64,000 nucleotides of DNA from Furfurilactobacillus milii (GCF_009864005.1 NZ_WEZQ01000002.1:1-64000), one strand, 5' to 3'; positions 44,006 through 53,408 are shown, counted from the first letter of the stretch. Notes: generated by a model from the letters alone, not told the origin. Translations and numbers: made by a program.

Positions 44006-45616
44006 ATGGCAGAAAATGAGAATCGCGCGGTTCGCCGCGAATTGAAGACGCGACATTTATCAATGATCGCGTTAGGTGGCAGTATTGGAACAGGGTTGTT
44101 CGTTGCATCCGGTTCCGCAATTTCAGCAGCTGGCCCTGGCGGTGCTTTGGTTGCTTATGTGGCAATTGGAATTATGGTCTACTTCTTAATGACCAGCTTG
44201 GGTGAGATGGCAACATACATGCCACTGACTGGTTCATTTGCGGCATATTCGACTAAGTTCGTGGATCCCGCATTAGGATTTGCGATGGGGTGGAATTACT
44301 GGTTTAACTGGGCGATTACGTTAGCCGTGGATGTTTCGACGGCGGCCTTAGTTATGCAATTTTGGTTACCAAACGTACCGGCATGGATTTTTAGCATGAT
44401 CGCATTAGCAATTATTTTTACTATCAATGCATTATCGGTTCGTTCGTTTGGTGAAACAGAATACTGGATGTCCATTATCAAGGTGGTCACAGTTCTGATT
44501 TTCTTAGTCATTGGGACCTTAACGATTTTTGGTATCATGGGCGGTCACGCAACTGGTTTTTCAAACTTGACTTATAAAAAGGCGCCATTTGTTGGCGGTG
44601 TGCCAGCATTGCTCTCCGTGTTCGTTGTAGCTGGTTTCTCATTCCAAGGGACTGAATTAATTGGGATTGAAGCTGGTGAAAGTGAAACACCTGAAAAGAG
44701 TATTCCCAAGGCGATTCGCCAAGTGTTCTGGCGGATTCTGTTATTCTACATTTTGGCAATCTTTGTTATTGCCTGCATCATTCCTTATACAAGTAAGGAT
44801 CTGTTGGGTTCAAGTGCCACGGACATTGCCATCAGTCCATTTACGTTGGTCTTCCGTCGGGCAGGGTTAGCTGCGGCCGCTAGTGTGATGAATGCGGTTA
44901 TCCTAACGTCTGTTATTTCATCAGCTAACTCAGGGATGTATGCTTCCACTCGGATGTTGTATTCCTTAGCAAACGAAGGCTACGCACCAAGCTTCTTTGG
45001 TAAGACGAACAAGCGCGGAATTCCTATGGCTTCGTTGGTTGGAACCACAGTTATCGGATTATTAACGTTCTTGACCAGTATCTTTGGGCCAAAGTTATAC
45101 ATGTACCTAGTTGCCGCTTCTGGCTTGACAGGATTCATTGCTTGGTTGGGGATTGCGATTAGCCATTACCGTTTCCGTCGTGCCTTCCTTAAGCAGGGAC
45201 ATCAGTTAAGCGAACTCCGTTACCATGCAAAGTGGTTCCCATTTGGTCCCATTTTGGCGTTTGTGCTGGGGGTCGTCGTCATTGTTGGTCAAAACTTGAA
45301 GTCGTTTGCACAACTCGATTTGCAAGCTATCTTGGTAACATACATGAGTGTGCCGCTGTTCCTGATCCTGTGGGGTTATTACAAGATTCGTCACCGGACT
45401 CATATCATTCCACTGGACAAGGTTGACTTGACGCCAAAAACAAATGGTGAAAGTTACACGGCTGCTGATGCTTCAGCTGCCTCAGGTGATATTGAAAGTA
45501 GCGCAACAGTTGAGACGGTTGCACAAACGGGCAAAAAAACCGCAAGCGCAACGTCAGCAGCTCACGATTTGACGAATGACGAACCGGTAGCACCTAAAAA
45601 TGATTCGATTAAATAA
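44006..45616 (+). CDS. lysP: Lysine-type amino-acid permease (APC superfamily)
   Basis: 536-residue, 12-helix amino acid:H+ symporter of the AAT family. RELKTRHLSMIALGGSIGTGLFVASG is the typical helix 1 entry, and GTELIGIEAGESETPEKSIPKAI after helix 6 is diagnostic. The C-terminal ~60 residues are a polar A/T/S-rich tail. The L box upstream points to lysine. ATG 44006 is chosen because GGGAGG precedes it; the longer frame from 43883 runs through the terminator stem. Confidence 0.9.
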   Translation: MAENENRAVRRELKTRHLSMIALGGSIGTGLFVASGSAISAAGPGGALVAYVAIGIMVYFLMTSLGEMATYMPLTGSFAAYSTKFVDPALGFAMGWNYWFNWAITLAVDVSTAALVMQFWLPNVPAWIFSMIALAIIFTINALSVRSFGETEYWMSIIKVVTVLIFLVIGTLTIFGIMGGHATGFSNLTYKKAPFVGGVPALLSVFVVAGFSFQGTELIGIEAGESETPEKSIPKAIRQVFWRILLFYILAIFVIACIIPYTSKDLLGSSATDIAISPFTLVFRRAGLAAAASVMNAVILTSVISSANSGMYASTRMLYSLANEGYAPSFFGKTNKRGIPMASLVGTTVIGLLTFLTSIFGPKLYMYLVAASGLTGFIAWLGIAISHYRFRRAFLKQGHQLSELRYHAKWFPFGPILAFVLGVVVIVGQNLKSFAQLDLQAILVTYMSVPLFLILWGYYKIRHRTHIIPLDKVDLTPKTNGESYTAADASAASGDIESSATVETVAQTGKKTASATSAAHDLTNDEPVAPKNDSIK

Positions 45617-45656
45617 TTGATTGATTTCAAATTGAATTAAATGTGAAACAAAATAT

Positions 45657-45700
45657 AACTCGCTTGGTACGAATACAAAAATTTGTACCGGCGAGTTTTT
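45657..45700 (+). terminator. Terminator after lysP
   Basis: AACTCGC..GGTAC/GTACC..CGAGTT with a 14-nt loop, then five T. Confidence 0.85.
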
Positions 45701-45976
45701 ATTATATTCAAAGCTAAATGTCATCAAATAAATATATTTAATTTTGGTCGGGCACAATATGAAAAGGCTATCTTTGTTAGTATAGCTAGTTTTGATAAAA
45801 AATAAGGTTGTCCATTTGGTTATGACAGAAAGATTACGTTTTAATTTGTAAGCTACAATATATGGCGAGATTCTCCGAGCGTGATACAATATGTAGGTAG
45901 TTAAAGGATAAACACGTTCTGTCACGGTTGACCACGCATTGTGGTGCGGTTGATAGAGATCAGGGGAGATAAAGAC

Positions 45977-46624
45977 ATGATTGTTTTAGCAGGAACGATT
46001 GGTGCAGGAAAAACGAGCTTAACTGATTTATTGGCAAGTCACTTACACACACAGGCCTTTTATGAATCAGTGGAAGATAATCCAATTCTGCCATTATTTT
46101 ACAAGGATCCAAAAAAGTACGCTTTTTTGCTTCAAATTTACTTTTTAAATAAGCGAATGGATTCTATCAAGGCTTCTTTTGCCGATGATGAAAGTGTTAT
46201 GGATCGTTCAATTTATGAAGATTCATTGCTTTTCCACTTGAATGCCGACCTAGGTCGTTCGACGGAAACAGAAGTTGATATCTATGATTCCTTATTAGAG
46301 AACATGATGCAGGAATTGCCGGATGCACCGCATGAAAAGAACCCTGATCTTTTGATCCACATCGACATTTCATTTGATACCATGTTACAAAGAATTCAAA
46401 AACGTGGTCGTGAATACGAACAAATTGATAACGATCCTTCATTGTACGAATACTACAAACAATTGAACGATCGTTACACAGCTTGGTACAACAATTATGA
46501 TCATGGTCCTAAAATGCGCATCGATGGTGATAAGTATGACTTTGTTGAAGATCCAGATGCAGCAAATGCCGTTCTTGCACAAATTGATGCAAAATTGAGC
46601 ACACTTCAATTGGCGACTGCTTAA
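45977..46624 (+). CDS. Deoxynucleoside kinase (dAK/dGK type)
   Basis: 215-residue kinase. The P-loop GTIGAGKTSL begins at residue 6. MDRSIYEDSLLF is the DRS motif that binds deoxynucleosides, and the LID arginine region is RIQKRGREYEQ. It phosphorylates deoxyadenosine, deoxyguanosine or deoxycytidine for salvage; lactobacilli rely on such enzymes. Only one subunit gene is present here. Start ATG 45977 after GGGGAG. Confidence 0.88.
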   Translation: MIVLAGTIGAGKTSLTDLLASHLHTQAFYESVEDNPILPLFYKDPKKYAFLLQIYFLNKRMDSIKASFADDESVMDRSIYEDSLLFHLNADLGRSTETEVDIYDSLLENMMQELPDAPHEKNPDLLIHIDISFDTMLQRIQKRGREYEQIDNDPSLYEYYKQLNDRYTAWYNNYDHGPKMRIDGDKYDFVEDPDAANAVLAQIDAKLSTLQLATA

Positions 46625-46697
46625 TTTGGGTTAATAAGGGTTGCACAAGTCTTTTAGTTGCTATAAGCTGTCCATAGACATAAACAGATATTAAACA

Positions 46698-46902
46698 CAG
46701 TTGCATTTAGTATTGCGATTAAGAGAGCCGGTGGTTGATGAGAACCGGATCGCAATCATTCCAGCAACGTTTTAAGTGGGCGGTTAATCCCGCACGGCGA
46801 AAGTCGTTATGATGTTCGAGAGCACCAGCAATGGTGAACTTGGGTGGTACCGCGAATTCACGTCATTCGTCCCAATTGTGATGGGACGAGTGGCGTTTTT
46901 TT
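46698..46902 (+). promoter_or_regulatory. T-box riboswitch of serS (specifier UCC, short Stem I)
   Basis: The T-box sequence GGGTGGTACCGCG is at 46848-46860. Stem I is compact: GTTGC/GCAAC at the base, then a specifier loop with AGTA on the 5' side and TCC (46760-46762, serine) on the 3' side, then ATTGCGAT/ATCGCAAT. The terminator is ACGTCATTCGTCCCA/TGGGACGAGTGGCGT plus a T run. Uncharged tRNA-Ser should favour antitermination. Confidence 0.92.
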
Positions 46903-46925
46903 GTGAAAAAAATGGAGGTAGTTAG

Positions 46926-48227
46926 ATGCTAGACATTAAACGGATTCGTAATAATCCAGATGAAGCTAAGGAAAAGTTGGCAACGCGAGCGATTAAGCCT
47001 GAGCAGATTGACGACGTAATCGCTTTGGATGAACAGCGTCGAGATTTACTCAAACAGACGGAACAGTTAAAAGCTAAACGGAACACGGTTTCGGATGCCA
47101 TCAGCGTTGCCAAAAGAAATCATGAAGACGCCGATAAACAGATTGCCGAAATGCGCGAAGTCGGTGCTGATATCAAGACGTTAGACACCAAATTGGCTGA
47201 GGTATTGGACGAGTTCAACGATAAGATGGCCCGTTTACCAAACTTCCCACACGATTCAGATCCTGTCGGCCCGGACGAAAATTATTCTCGTGAAGACCGT
47301 AAAGTGGGCGCTATTCCTCACTTTGATTTTGAACCGAAGGCACACTGGGATATTGGTGAGGCTTTAGGAATTCTAGATTTCAAACGGGCCGCTAAGGTTT
47401 CCGGTGCCCGATTTGTTTACTACATGGGCATGGGCGCTAAACTAGAACGTGCCGTTTACAACTTCATGTTGGATCAACATGAAGAAGAGGGATACGAAGA
47501 AGTTATTCCACCTTACATGGTAAATGGAGCATCGATGTATGGCACAGGTCAATTTCCTAAGTTCAAGGAAGATGTTTTCCAGATTCAGGACCAGGATTTG
47601 ACGTTAATTCCAACTGCTGAAGTACCGTTGACGAACTACTACCGCGACGAAGTGCTGGATGAGGCACAACTACCTGTTTATGTGACTGCTTTGACACCAA
47701 GTTTCCGTTCTGAAGCAGGTTCTGCTGGTCGTGACACTCGTGGTTTAATTCGGATGCATCAATTCAACAAGGTTGAAATGGTTAAGTACGTTAAGCCAGA
47801 AGAGTCATACAAAGAATTGGAAAAGATGACTGGGAACGCTGAAAATATTCTGCAAAAATTAGGCTTGCCATATCACGTCATTACTTTAGCAACAGGTGAC
47901 ATGAGCTTCACAGCAGCTGAAACGCATGACCTTGAAGTTTGGATTCCACATCAAGAAACGTACCGTGAAATTTCCAGTTGTTCTAACTGTGAAGACTTCC
48001 AGGCACGTCGAGCACAAATTCGTTACCGTGATGCGGATGGTAAAGTTCACTTGGTCCACACGTTGAACGGTTCCGGTTTAGCTGTTGGTCGGACGGTCGC
48101 AGCTATTTTGGAAAATTATCAAAATGAAGATGGATCGGTTACCATTCCGGATGTGCTGGTTCCCTACATGCATGGTGTGACTAAGATTACTAAAGAAAAC
48201 GCCCACGCAAAGCACGTTGAAGACTAA
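46926..48227 (+). CDS. serS: Seryl-tRNA synthetase
   Basis: 433-residue class II synthetase. The N-terminal coiled-coil arm (residues ~5-105) grips tRNA-Ser. The catalytic domain has motif 2 [27 protein letters not shown] and motif 3 [30 protein letters not shown] contains the serine-binding threonine. Length is standard. ATG 46926 follows ATGGAGG. Expression is controlled by the serine T box directly upstream. Confidence 0.97.
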   Translation: MLDIKRIRNNPDEAKEKLATRAIKPEQIDDVIALDEQRRDLLKQTEQLKAKRNTVSDAISVAKRNHEDADKQIAEMREVGADIKTLDTKLAEVLDEFNDKMARLPNFPHDSDPVGPDENYSREDRKVGAIPHFDFEPKAHWDIGEALGILDFKRAAKVSGARFVYYMGMGAKLERAVYNFMLDQHEEEGYEEVIPPYMVNGASMYGTGQFPKFKEDVFQIQDQDLTLIPTAEVPLTNYYRDEVLDEAQLPVYVTALTPSFRSEAGSAGRDTRGLIRMHQFNKVEMVKYVKPEESYKELEKMTGNAENILQKLGLPYHVITLATGDMSFTAAETHDLEVWIPHQETYREISSCSNCEDFQARRAQIRYRDADGKVHLVHTLNGSGLAVGRTVAAILENYQNEDGSVTIPDVLVPYMHGVTKITKENAHAKHVED

Positions 48228-48247
48228 TTGATCTGCAATTTAAACAA

Positions 48248-48298
48248 ACGAATCATGTGATGACTACCATTATGGTGGCCAACATGATTCGTTTTTTA
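48248..48298 (+). terminator. Terminator after serS
   Basis: ACGAATCATGT/ACATGATTCGT with an inner ACCAT/ATGGT hairpin and a six-T run. Confidence 0.92.
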
Positions 48299-48408
48299 TT
48301 AGTGTTATTATTGGTTCGTTGGTTGAACTGAGTGTTTTTGAGAAGTTTTAATTGGCTTAATCTTGGCGATTCTGGATTGTGTTCACGTAACGCCGCTATT
48401 AACTTCGT

Positions 48409-48661
48409 TGGTTAACTTGCCAGTGCAATGTGAGCGGAAGAGTGTCAGGATTGAAATCTATAGTGAAGGTGTTGTAAATTCGGTGGGGGTTGCCGAATCT
48501 ATAACACGAACGAGCTTGAAGACTTGTTCTTTAAGGCTTCAAGTCGAAGTGAAAGACCGGTTTTGGGGTTTGAACTGGTTCCACAATGATTTCAACCCTT
48601 ACAATCGAACGTGGAAGTTTTCTTCAAACAGAATTTGAACAGTAAGAACTATAGTTAACCA
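48409..48661. other. Structured gap between serS and the tRNA array
   Basis: An outer stem TGGTTAAC (48409-48416)/GTTAACCA (48654-48661) and CTATAG/CTATAG (48458-48463/48648-48653) enclose five hairpins. The best is GTGTTGTA..ATTCGG/CCGAAT..TATAACAC (48469-48507). The others are CTTGAAG/CTTCAAG (48515-48543), ACCGGTT/AACTGGT (48556-48579), TTCCAC..GATT/AATC..GTGGAA (48579-48616) and TTCAAA/TTTGAA (48622-48638). A 91-codon frame (48363-48638) has no ribosome site. It could be a non-coding RNA; no class is recognised. Confidence 0.45.
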
Positions 48662-48711
48662 CGGTTAATGAAAAATAAATGGCAAAAATTGAAGAAAAAT
48701 GCGGAACAGTG

Positions 48712-48741
48712 TTGACAGTTTTTGAGCGTAAATGATATTAT
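48712..48741 (+). promoter_or_regulatory. Promoter of the five-tRNA array
   Basis: A perfect -35 TTGACA (48712-48717) and TATTAT (48736-48741), spacer 18 bp, 38 bp before the first tRNA. Confidence 0.8.
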
Positions 48742-48778
48742 CTAATAGTTGTCTGATGAGGGAACAGAATCAGATGCT

Positions 48779-48860
48779 GCGGATGTGGCGGAATTGGCAG
48801 ACGCGCTAGATTTAGGTTCTAGTGTCTTTTGACATGGAGGTTCGAGTCCTCTCATCCGCA
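48779..48860 (+). tRNA. tRNA-Leu (anticodon TAG)
   Basis: Acceptor GCGGATG/CATCCGC, long variable arm, anticodon stem CTAGA/TCTAG with loop TTTAGGT giving TAG. First of the array. Confidence 0.95.
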
Positions 48861-48867
48861 TCATGTT

Positions 48868-48941
48868 GCCGACTTAGCTCAGTTGGTCAGAGCACCGCTC
48901 TAGTAAAGCGGGGGTCGGAGGTTCGAATCCTCTAGTCGGCA
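48868..48941 (+). tRNA. tRNA-Thr with unusual anticodon AGT
   Basis: Acceptor GCCGACT/AGTCGGC, anticodon stem CCGCT/AGCGG with loop CTAGTAA. The anticodon at 48902-48904 is AGT. Threonine tRNAs in bacteria normally carry GGT, TGT or CGT. If A34 is edited to inosine it would read ACU, ACC and ACA. Confidence 0.93.
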
Positions 48942-48965
48942 TGGTTCCATTTGTTTTATTGTTAT

Positions 48966-49037
48966 GCGGAAGTAGTTCAGTGGTAGAACATCACCTTGCC
49001 ATGGTGGGGGTCGCGGGTTCGAATCCCGTCTTCCGCT
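48966..49037 (+). tRNA. tRNA-Gly (anticodon GCC)
   Basis: Acceptor GCGGAAG/CTTCCGC, discriminator T as is usual for glycine, anticodon loop TTGCCAT. Confidence 0.95.
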
Positions 49038-49060
49038 TTTCATAACGCTGTTATGAGAAT

Positions 49061-49134
49061 GCACCCATAGCGCAACTGGATAGAGTGTCTGACTACGAAT
49101 CAGAAGGTTGTAGGTTCGACTCCTACTGGGTGCA
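49061..49134 (+). tRNA. tRNA-Arg (anticodon ACG)
   Basis: Acceptor GCACCCA/TGGGTGC, anticodon stem TCTGA/TCAGA with loop CTACGAA. This is the normal A34 tRNA edited by TadA. Confidence 0.95.
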
Positions 49135-49142
49135 TCATGATG

Positions 49143-49177
49143 ACCGCTGCCAGGTGCTGGCGGCGGTTATTTTATTT
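49143..49177 (+). terminator. Terminator-like hairpin between tRNA-Arg and tRNA-Pro
   Basis: ACCGCTGCCAG/CTGGCGGCGGT with a 3-nt loop and TATTTTATTT after it. It is placed inside the array, so either it is leaky or it is a processing site. Confidence 0.65.
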
Positions 49178-49179
49178 AT

Positions 49180-49253
49180 CGGGACATAGCTCAGCTTGGT
49201 AGAGCACTGCGTTCGGGACGCAGGGGTCGCAAGTTCAAATCTTGTTGTCCCGA
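49180..49253 (+). tRNA. tRNA-Pro (anticodon CGG)
   Basis: Acceptor CGGGACA/TGTCCCG, anticodon stem CTGCG/CGCAG with loop TTCGGGA giving CGG, discriminator A. Confidence 0.95.
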
Positions 49254-49268
49254 TCATTGTTTAAAACG

Positions 49269-49308
49269 AACAGTCGTTAGTCAATGTTGACTAGCGGCTG
49301 TTTTTTTG
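49269..49308 (+). terminator. Terminator of the tRNA array
   Basis: AACAGTCGTTAGTCAA/TTGACTAGCGGCTGTT with G-U pairs, a 2-nt apparent loop (four in practice) and seven T. Confidence 0.9.
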
Positions 49309-49483
49309 ACTGTTATTGTTGGCTACAACGTAAAACAAGCTATCGTTTTAGTCGTCAAGTTGCGAAAAATATGGCATGATGAACTTATAGACAGATTGAA
49401 CATTTGAAAATTAATCATTCAGCCGTGTTGGCAATTGCAATAATTATTGCAGGATATCGGTAATTAGAGGGAGTTCAGTTATT

Positions 49484-50440
49484 ATGAGTGACACAACAGC
49501 AATTTTTAACGCCATTGAACAGGCGAAGACAATTATCATCCATCGTCATCAGCGACCTGATCCAGACGCATTAGGATCTCAGTTTGGTCTAAAACTGACT
49601 TTACAGCACGCCTTTCCGGGTAAGCAGATATTTGCGGTTGGAACGATTCCGGATGATCTTGGTTGGTTAGGCCAGTCAGACACCGTTTCGGATGATCAAT
49701 ACGCGGATGCGTTAGTGATTACCGTTGATACGGCCAATACCGAGCGCATCGACGATGACCGGTTCGATCAAGGCCGACAACTCGTTAAAATTGACCACCA
49801 TCCTAATGATGATAATTATGGTGACTTATCATGGGTGTTGTCGGACGCATCCAGTACCTCGGAATTAATTGTCGATTTTATTGATGCACATCAAGAAACG
49901 CTTAGTTTGACACGTGATGCGGCATTGCTGTTTTATGCAGGAATAGTGGGCGACACAGGTCGGTTCTTGTATCCGGCTACTAGTGCACACACTTTCGCCG
50001 TTGCCAGTGAATTGTTGGCAACCGGGATTGACGCTGCTGAAGTGGGGCGTCACGAAAATGAGTTGAGTCGTGGTCTCGGTCATTTGATGGGGGGTGTCTT
50101 GGCTAATATTGAAATTGACGACTTTGGTGCCGCACATTATGTGATATCACAGGCTCAGTTGGCTTCTCTTTCATTGGCAGCCAGTGAGGTTCAGCCACTA
50201 GTGTCGACTCCCGGTCGCTTGGCTGATGTTCGGGCTTGGTTATTATTTGTGGAGAATCCTGACGGTAGTTACCGAGTTCACTTACGTTCCAAAGGACCAG
50301 CAGTAAACGAATTGGCGAAGGCACATCATGGTGGTGGTCACGATTTAGCTAGTGGAGCGAATGCTGCAGATCAACAGGAAGTTGACGACATGATTGCGTC
50401 TTTGAGCAAGCTGATGCAGCAATGGCAACAAACGCATTAA
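49484..50440 (+). CDS. nrnA: DHH-family phosphoesterase (NrnA type)
   Basis: 318-residue cytosolic enzyme. The DHH domain shows HRHQRPDPDALGSQFGL, DTANTERI, DHHPNDDNYG and the GDTGRFLYP block; the C-terminal DHHA1 domain ends with HHGGGHDLASGANA. This is the NrnA pattern: degradation of oligoribonucleotides and possibly pAp or cyclic dinucleotide products. Start ATG 49484 after GGGAG. Monocistronic. Confidence 0.88.
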   Translation: MSDTTAIFNAIEQAKTIIIHRHQRPDPDALGSQFGLKLTLQHAFPGKQIFAVGTIPDDLGWLGQSDTVSDDQYADALVITVDTANTERIDDDRFDQGRQLVKIDHHPNDDNYGDLSWVLSDASSTSELIVDFIDAHQETLSLTRDAALLFYAGIVGDTGRFLYPATSAHTFAVASELLATGIDAAEVGRHENELSRGLGHLMGGVLANIEIDDFGAAHYVISQAQLASLSLAASEVQPLVSTPGRLADVRAWLLFVENPDGSYRVHLRSKGPAVNELAKAHHGGGHDLASGANAADQQEVDDMIASLSKLMQQWQQTH

Positions 50441-50569
50441 GCGGTTGCCTTGTTAAGAATACTAATAATTTATAATAATCATTTTCTTGATAGCTGTATA
50501 TTTAGGAACTGATTAGTTGGTCGAAAATTGATGCCATGTTACTTTAGGATTAAAGCGTCCTAGGAAGTG

Positions 50570-51145
50570 ATGGCTGTGGATATTAAACATGAACATGCGG
50601 TAACCGTTTTTGATGAGTGGCTGACGGTCAAACGAAAGGATCGTCGTCATTTTCGTTTGATTCGTCACTTAGCATACTTAGATGGAATTATGACCGGCGA
50701 AGGGGTGGTGCCAGCTGTTGAAGACTTGGCGGCGGCCCAGGCGGTTAGTCAATTGGATAATTCAGAGTTTTTGCAATGTCTGATGAAATTACCGTATCGG
50801 CGCCAAGTATTGACAGGTGATGGCGAAGACGTGTTAGCTTGGTTTGATCATGCCGAAAAAACGGCGCACAGCCATCTATTTAGTAATATTGGATTGTTAA
50901 TGGAAATTGTCTTGGATGAAGAGGCTGGCCACTCAGTCCAACAATGGGATTCAGCCACAATTGCGACTGCTCACCAGTTAGCAGAATTATCTAACGATCA
51001 GCTACTAACAGTAATTAGTCAGTTAGCAAGTGCGAAAAGCCAAGCAAAGTTAGCAGAGAGCCGACGTGTAAATCATCGTCAGCATGATCACCGTCTTCAT
51101 TTGCACGGCCAGATTGAACCCGCTAATGATCCGCGACAAATTTAA
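50570..51145 (+). CDS. Hypothetical protein
   Basis: 191 residues, soluble and mostly helical, acidic centre. The C-terminal ~35 residues are rich in His, Arg and Gln (HRQHDHRLHLHGQ) and may bind metal or nucleic acid (speculative). No family is recognised. The start is uncertain: GTG 50567, ATG 50570 and GTG 50576 share one AGGA site. The gap after it (51146-51325) has short hairpins and a possible TATAAT at 51312-51317 for the next gene. Confidence 0.65.
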   Translation: MAVDIKHEHAVTVFDEWLTVKRKDRRHFRLIRHLAYLDGIMTGEGVVPAVEDLAAAQAVSQLDNSEFLQCLMKLPYRRQVLTGDGEDVLAWFDHAEKTAHSHLFSNIGLLMEIVLDEEAGHSVQQWDSATIATAHQLAELSNDQLLTVISQLASAKSQAKLAESRRVNHRQHDHRLHLHGQIEPANDPRQI

Positions 51146-51349
51146 TGTCATTGAGTTGGTAAATGTAAAAAAGTTTCAACTAGACGAGCTGTGTTATTAA
51201 TTAGTCATCGGCAATCGATGTGATTGATATCATGGCTCTTTCATGTGGACGACGGGGAATGTTCCGTGCACTCGTGAGCTACTCGCTTTGTGTTAACTGT
51301 TAATTCATGGTTATAATAAGTCAGTATGTTCAAAAAGGGGATGGTCAGA

Positions 51350-51739
51350 ATGAATCAGAAGGCGAAACGTGCAACTGTTGCTGTTTGGTTACTGATGATC
51401 TTGTGTGTGATTTTATTGACGATTTGGCCGGCCATTCACTACATTACAGTCGCTAGTTTATGGCGGTGGTGGCTAGCTGTTGCAGTTTATAGCGTGGCCT
51501 TTGGCATTGGCTGGTACAAACGAAACCAGCGTATTGGTCGCTTCATTTTATCGATTACGGTTGCCTTAGCCGTAGTATTCGGACTATTTGTGCTACTGGT
51601 GGCACTTTTCGCTGAAGCGGGGTTAGTCCGGTATTTCGTTGGTCTCATTGCACTACTTGAAATTATTGCCGGTATTGTTTGGTATTCAGTTGTGTACGAA
51701 CGTCATAACCGACTGAAGAATCGCCATTGGGATGCTTAA
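51350..51739 (+). CDS. Small membrane protein, unknown function
   Basis: 129 residues with four predicted helices (about 10-32, 38-55, 63-85 and 90-110), cytoplasmic basic ends. No family recognised. ATG 51350 is preceded by AAGGGGATGG; the upstream ATG 51326 would leave almost no leader after the TATAAT at 51312-51317. It lies 37 bp before the EamA transporter and is probably co-transcribed with it. Confidence 0.65.
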   Translation: MNQKAKRATVAVWLLMILCVILLTIWPAIHYITVASLWRWWLAVAVYSVAFGIGWYKRNQRIGRFILSITVALAVVFGLFVLLVALFAEAGLVRYFVGLIALLEIIAGIVWYSVVYERHNRLKNRHWDA

Positions 51740-51776
51740 TTTCTATGCCCAATGACCAGTCGTTGGGGGAGAAATT

Positions 51777-52694
51777 GTGGAAACACGTAATGGACATATT
51801 TTAACGGGAATCTTGTTAGCCAGTGGCGGTTCAATGCTGTGGGGTGTCTCAGGCGTGATTGCCCAAACGTTGTTTGAAAACAACATCGTTACCCCTGCAT
51901 GGCTGACGACAATTCGGATGACACTGGCTGGCCTTTTGCTTCTTTTATTCAACGTTGTTCGACATCAAGATATTTTTGCTGTTTGGCGGTCATGGAAGAC
52001 GGCCGGACAACAAATTATTTTTGGATTGGTGGGATTAATTCCTATCCAATACTTTTATTTTTTAGCAGTCCATTATGGCAATGCTGCGATTGCAACTATC
52101 TTGCAGTTCTTAGGGCCAATTGTAATCACGGTGTATTACGTGATTTTTCATCACCAATTACCATCACGTTCAGAAACTATTGGGATGGTGTTGGCATTGC
52201 TGGGCGCTTTTTTTGTCGTTACTCATGGTCACATTACGCATTTAGCCGTTTCACCAGCATTATTGTTCTGGGGGCTCATGTCGGCGGTTGCAGTAGCAAC
52301 CAGTACACTATTGCCGCGGCCATTGCTACCGACGTTTGGCTCAGTCAACGTAAATGGCTGGGGCTTACTGATTGGTGGGGTCGCCATGAACTTTATTCAA
52401 CCAATGTGGGTTGGCGTGCCGACACTGACACCGAAGACGGTTTTGTCGATTGGCGCTGTCGTACTATTTGGTACATTGATCGCGTTTGTCATGTATTCAG
52501 TCAGTTTGCTATACATCACTCCGACAACAGCAAGCTTAATGGATGCCTTTGAACCGCTGGCAGCAACGGTCATTTCAATTTTAGTGCTGCACACGGTCTT
52601 TACTTGGTCTGATGCACTTGGCGGTGGATTGATTATTCTAGCAGTGGTGATGCTCTCTATCAGTTACCATGCACCTAAGCGTGAGGAGGACTGA
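51777..52694 (+). CDS. EamA-family (DMT) exporter
   Basis: 305-residue, ten-helix protein with the two EamA repeats (about 8-140 and 152-295). GSMLWGVSGVIAQ at the start and PTTASLMDAFEPLAATVISILVL near 245-267 match the RhaT/EamA drug-metabolite transporter group that exports amino acids or metabolites. The substrate is unknown. GTG 51777 lies five bases after GGGGGAG. Confidence 0.87.
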   Translation: METRNGHILTGILLASGGSMLWGVSGVIAQTLFENNIVTPAWLTTIRMTLAGLLLLLFNVVRHQDIFAVWRSWKTAGQQIIFGLVGLIPIQYFYFLAVHYGNAAIATILQFLGPIVITVYYVIFHHQLPSRSETIGMVLALLGAFFVVTHGHITHLAVSPALLFWGLMSAVAVATSTLLPRPLLPTFGSVNVNGWGLLIGGVAMNFIQPMWVGVPTLTPKTVLSIGAVVLFGTLIAFVMYSVSLLYITPTTASLMDAFEPLAATVISILVLHTVFTWSDALGGGLIILAVVMLSISYHAPKREED

Positions 52695-52722
52695 ATGTTC
52701 ATTCATAGATATAAATTCAAAT

Positions 52723-52767
52723 AAACACGTCAATGGATTCTCAAAGAGAGTTCGTTGACGTGTTTTG
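52723..52767. terminator. Terminator after the EamA gene
   Basis: AACACGTCAA/TTGACGTGTT with an inner CTC/GAG and a short T run. Confidence 0.8.
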
Positions 52768-52800
52768 GCGTTATTTTTGAATAGCAGGCGTGTGTTGAGA

Positions 52801-53187
52801 TTATTGCTCAACTGGATGATCAAATGTATCTGACGTGTTCCATGGGAAATCGGTATTGGAAGGATGATGATTTTCCTGCAAAACAGCGTTAGTGCACTGG
52901 AGCAGCTGTTGCTGCAGTGCAAGATCCCATGGTCTAGCAGTAAAGGCTTGTTGGGCAACGGCCCAGTAGGCTAGTCGATTGGTGATGGGCACAATGTCTT
53001 GGACAATATCAATTTGCACGTGCTTATGTTTAGTTTTGAGAGCGATGACGCATTGATAATCGGTAATGAGGTAAAAGGCGCCGTGTTGCTGATCACGTAG
53101 ATGGATGATGATAAATCGCTGTTGCAGATTTTGTGTTCGCAATTCTTGCTTTAAAGCGGCAAGTTGGGGAACAGATAGCTGTTGCAT
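52801..53187 (-). CDS. Hypothetical protein
   Basis: 128-residue soluble protein, Gln- and His-rich with a beta-strand-like centre (RFIIIHLRDQQHGAFYLITDYQCVIALK). No family recognised. Start 53187 behind AAGGTGATCA. Convergent with the EamA gene and divergent from ldhD. The 53188-53408 stretch carries the ldhD promoter region. Confidence 0.6.
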   Translation of the reverse strand: MQQLSVPQLAALKQELRTQNLQQRFIIIHLRDQQHGAFYLITDYQCVIALKTKHKHVQIDIVQDIVPITNRLAYWAVAQQAFTARPWDLALQQQLLQCTNAVLQENHHPSNTDFPWNTSDTFDHPVEQ

Positions 53188-53342
53188 TTGATCACCTTCA
53201 TTTCACCTATATTCTAACGCGTTTAGTTGTGATATAGGTAACAAACTTATAATATCGTAAAATAAAAAATGGATTGAAGCCACTGATACCAACAATTAAT
53301 GAAAATTACTTTCAAAAAGTGAGGTTCACAAGCCTGAAAACG

Positions 53343-53372
53343 CCGCCACTACGCGGTTTTTAATGCTATACT
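53343..53372 (+). promoter_or_regulatory. Hairpin and -10 box before ldhD
   Basis: CCGC-CACTAC-GCGG (53343-53356) with five T, then TATACT (53367-53372). The -35 box is not clear. The short hairpin may be an upstream terminator. Confidence 0.45.
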
Positions 53373-53408
53373 AATGATGTAGTTTAAATATACATGGAGG
53401 TGTCTGCA

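Noticed and set aside
48363-48638. 91-codon frame after serS
   Set aside because: No ribosome site, poor codon pattern, and it runs through stable hairpins.
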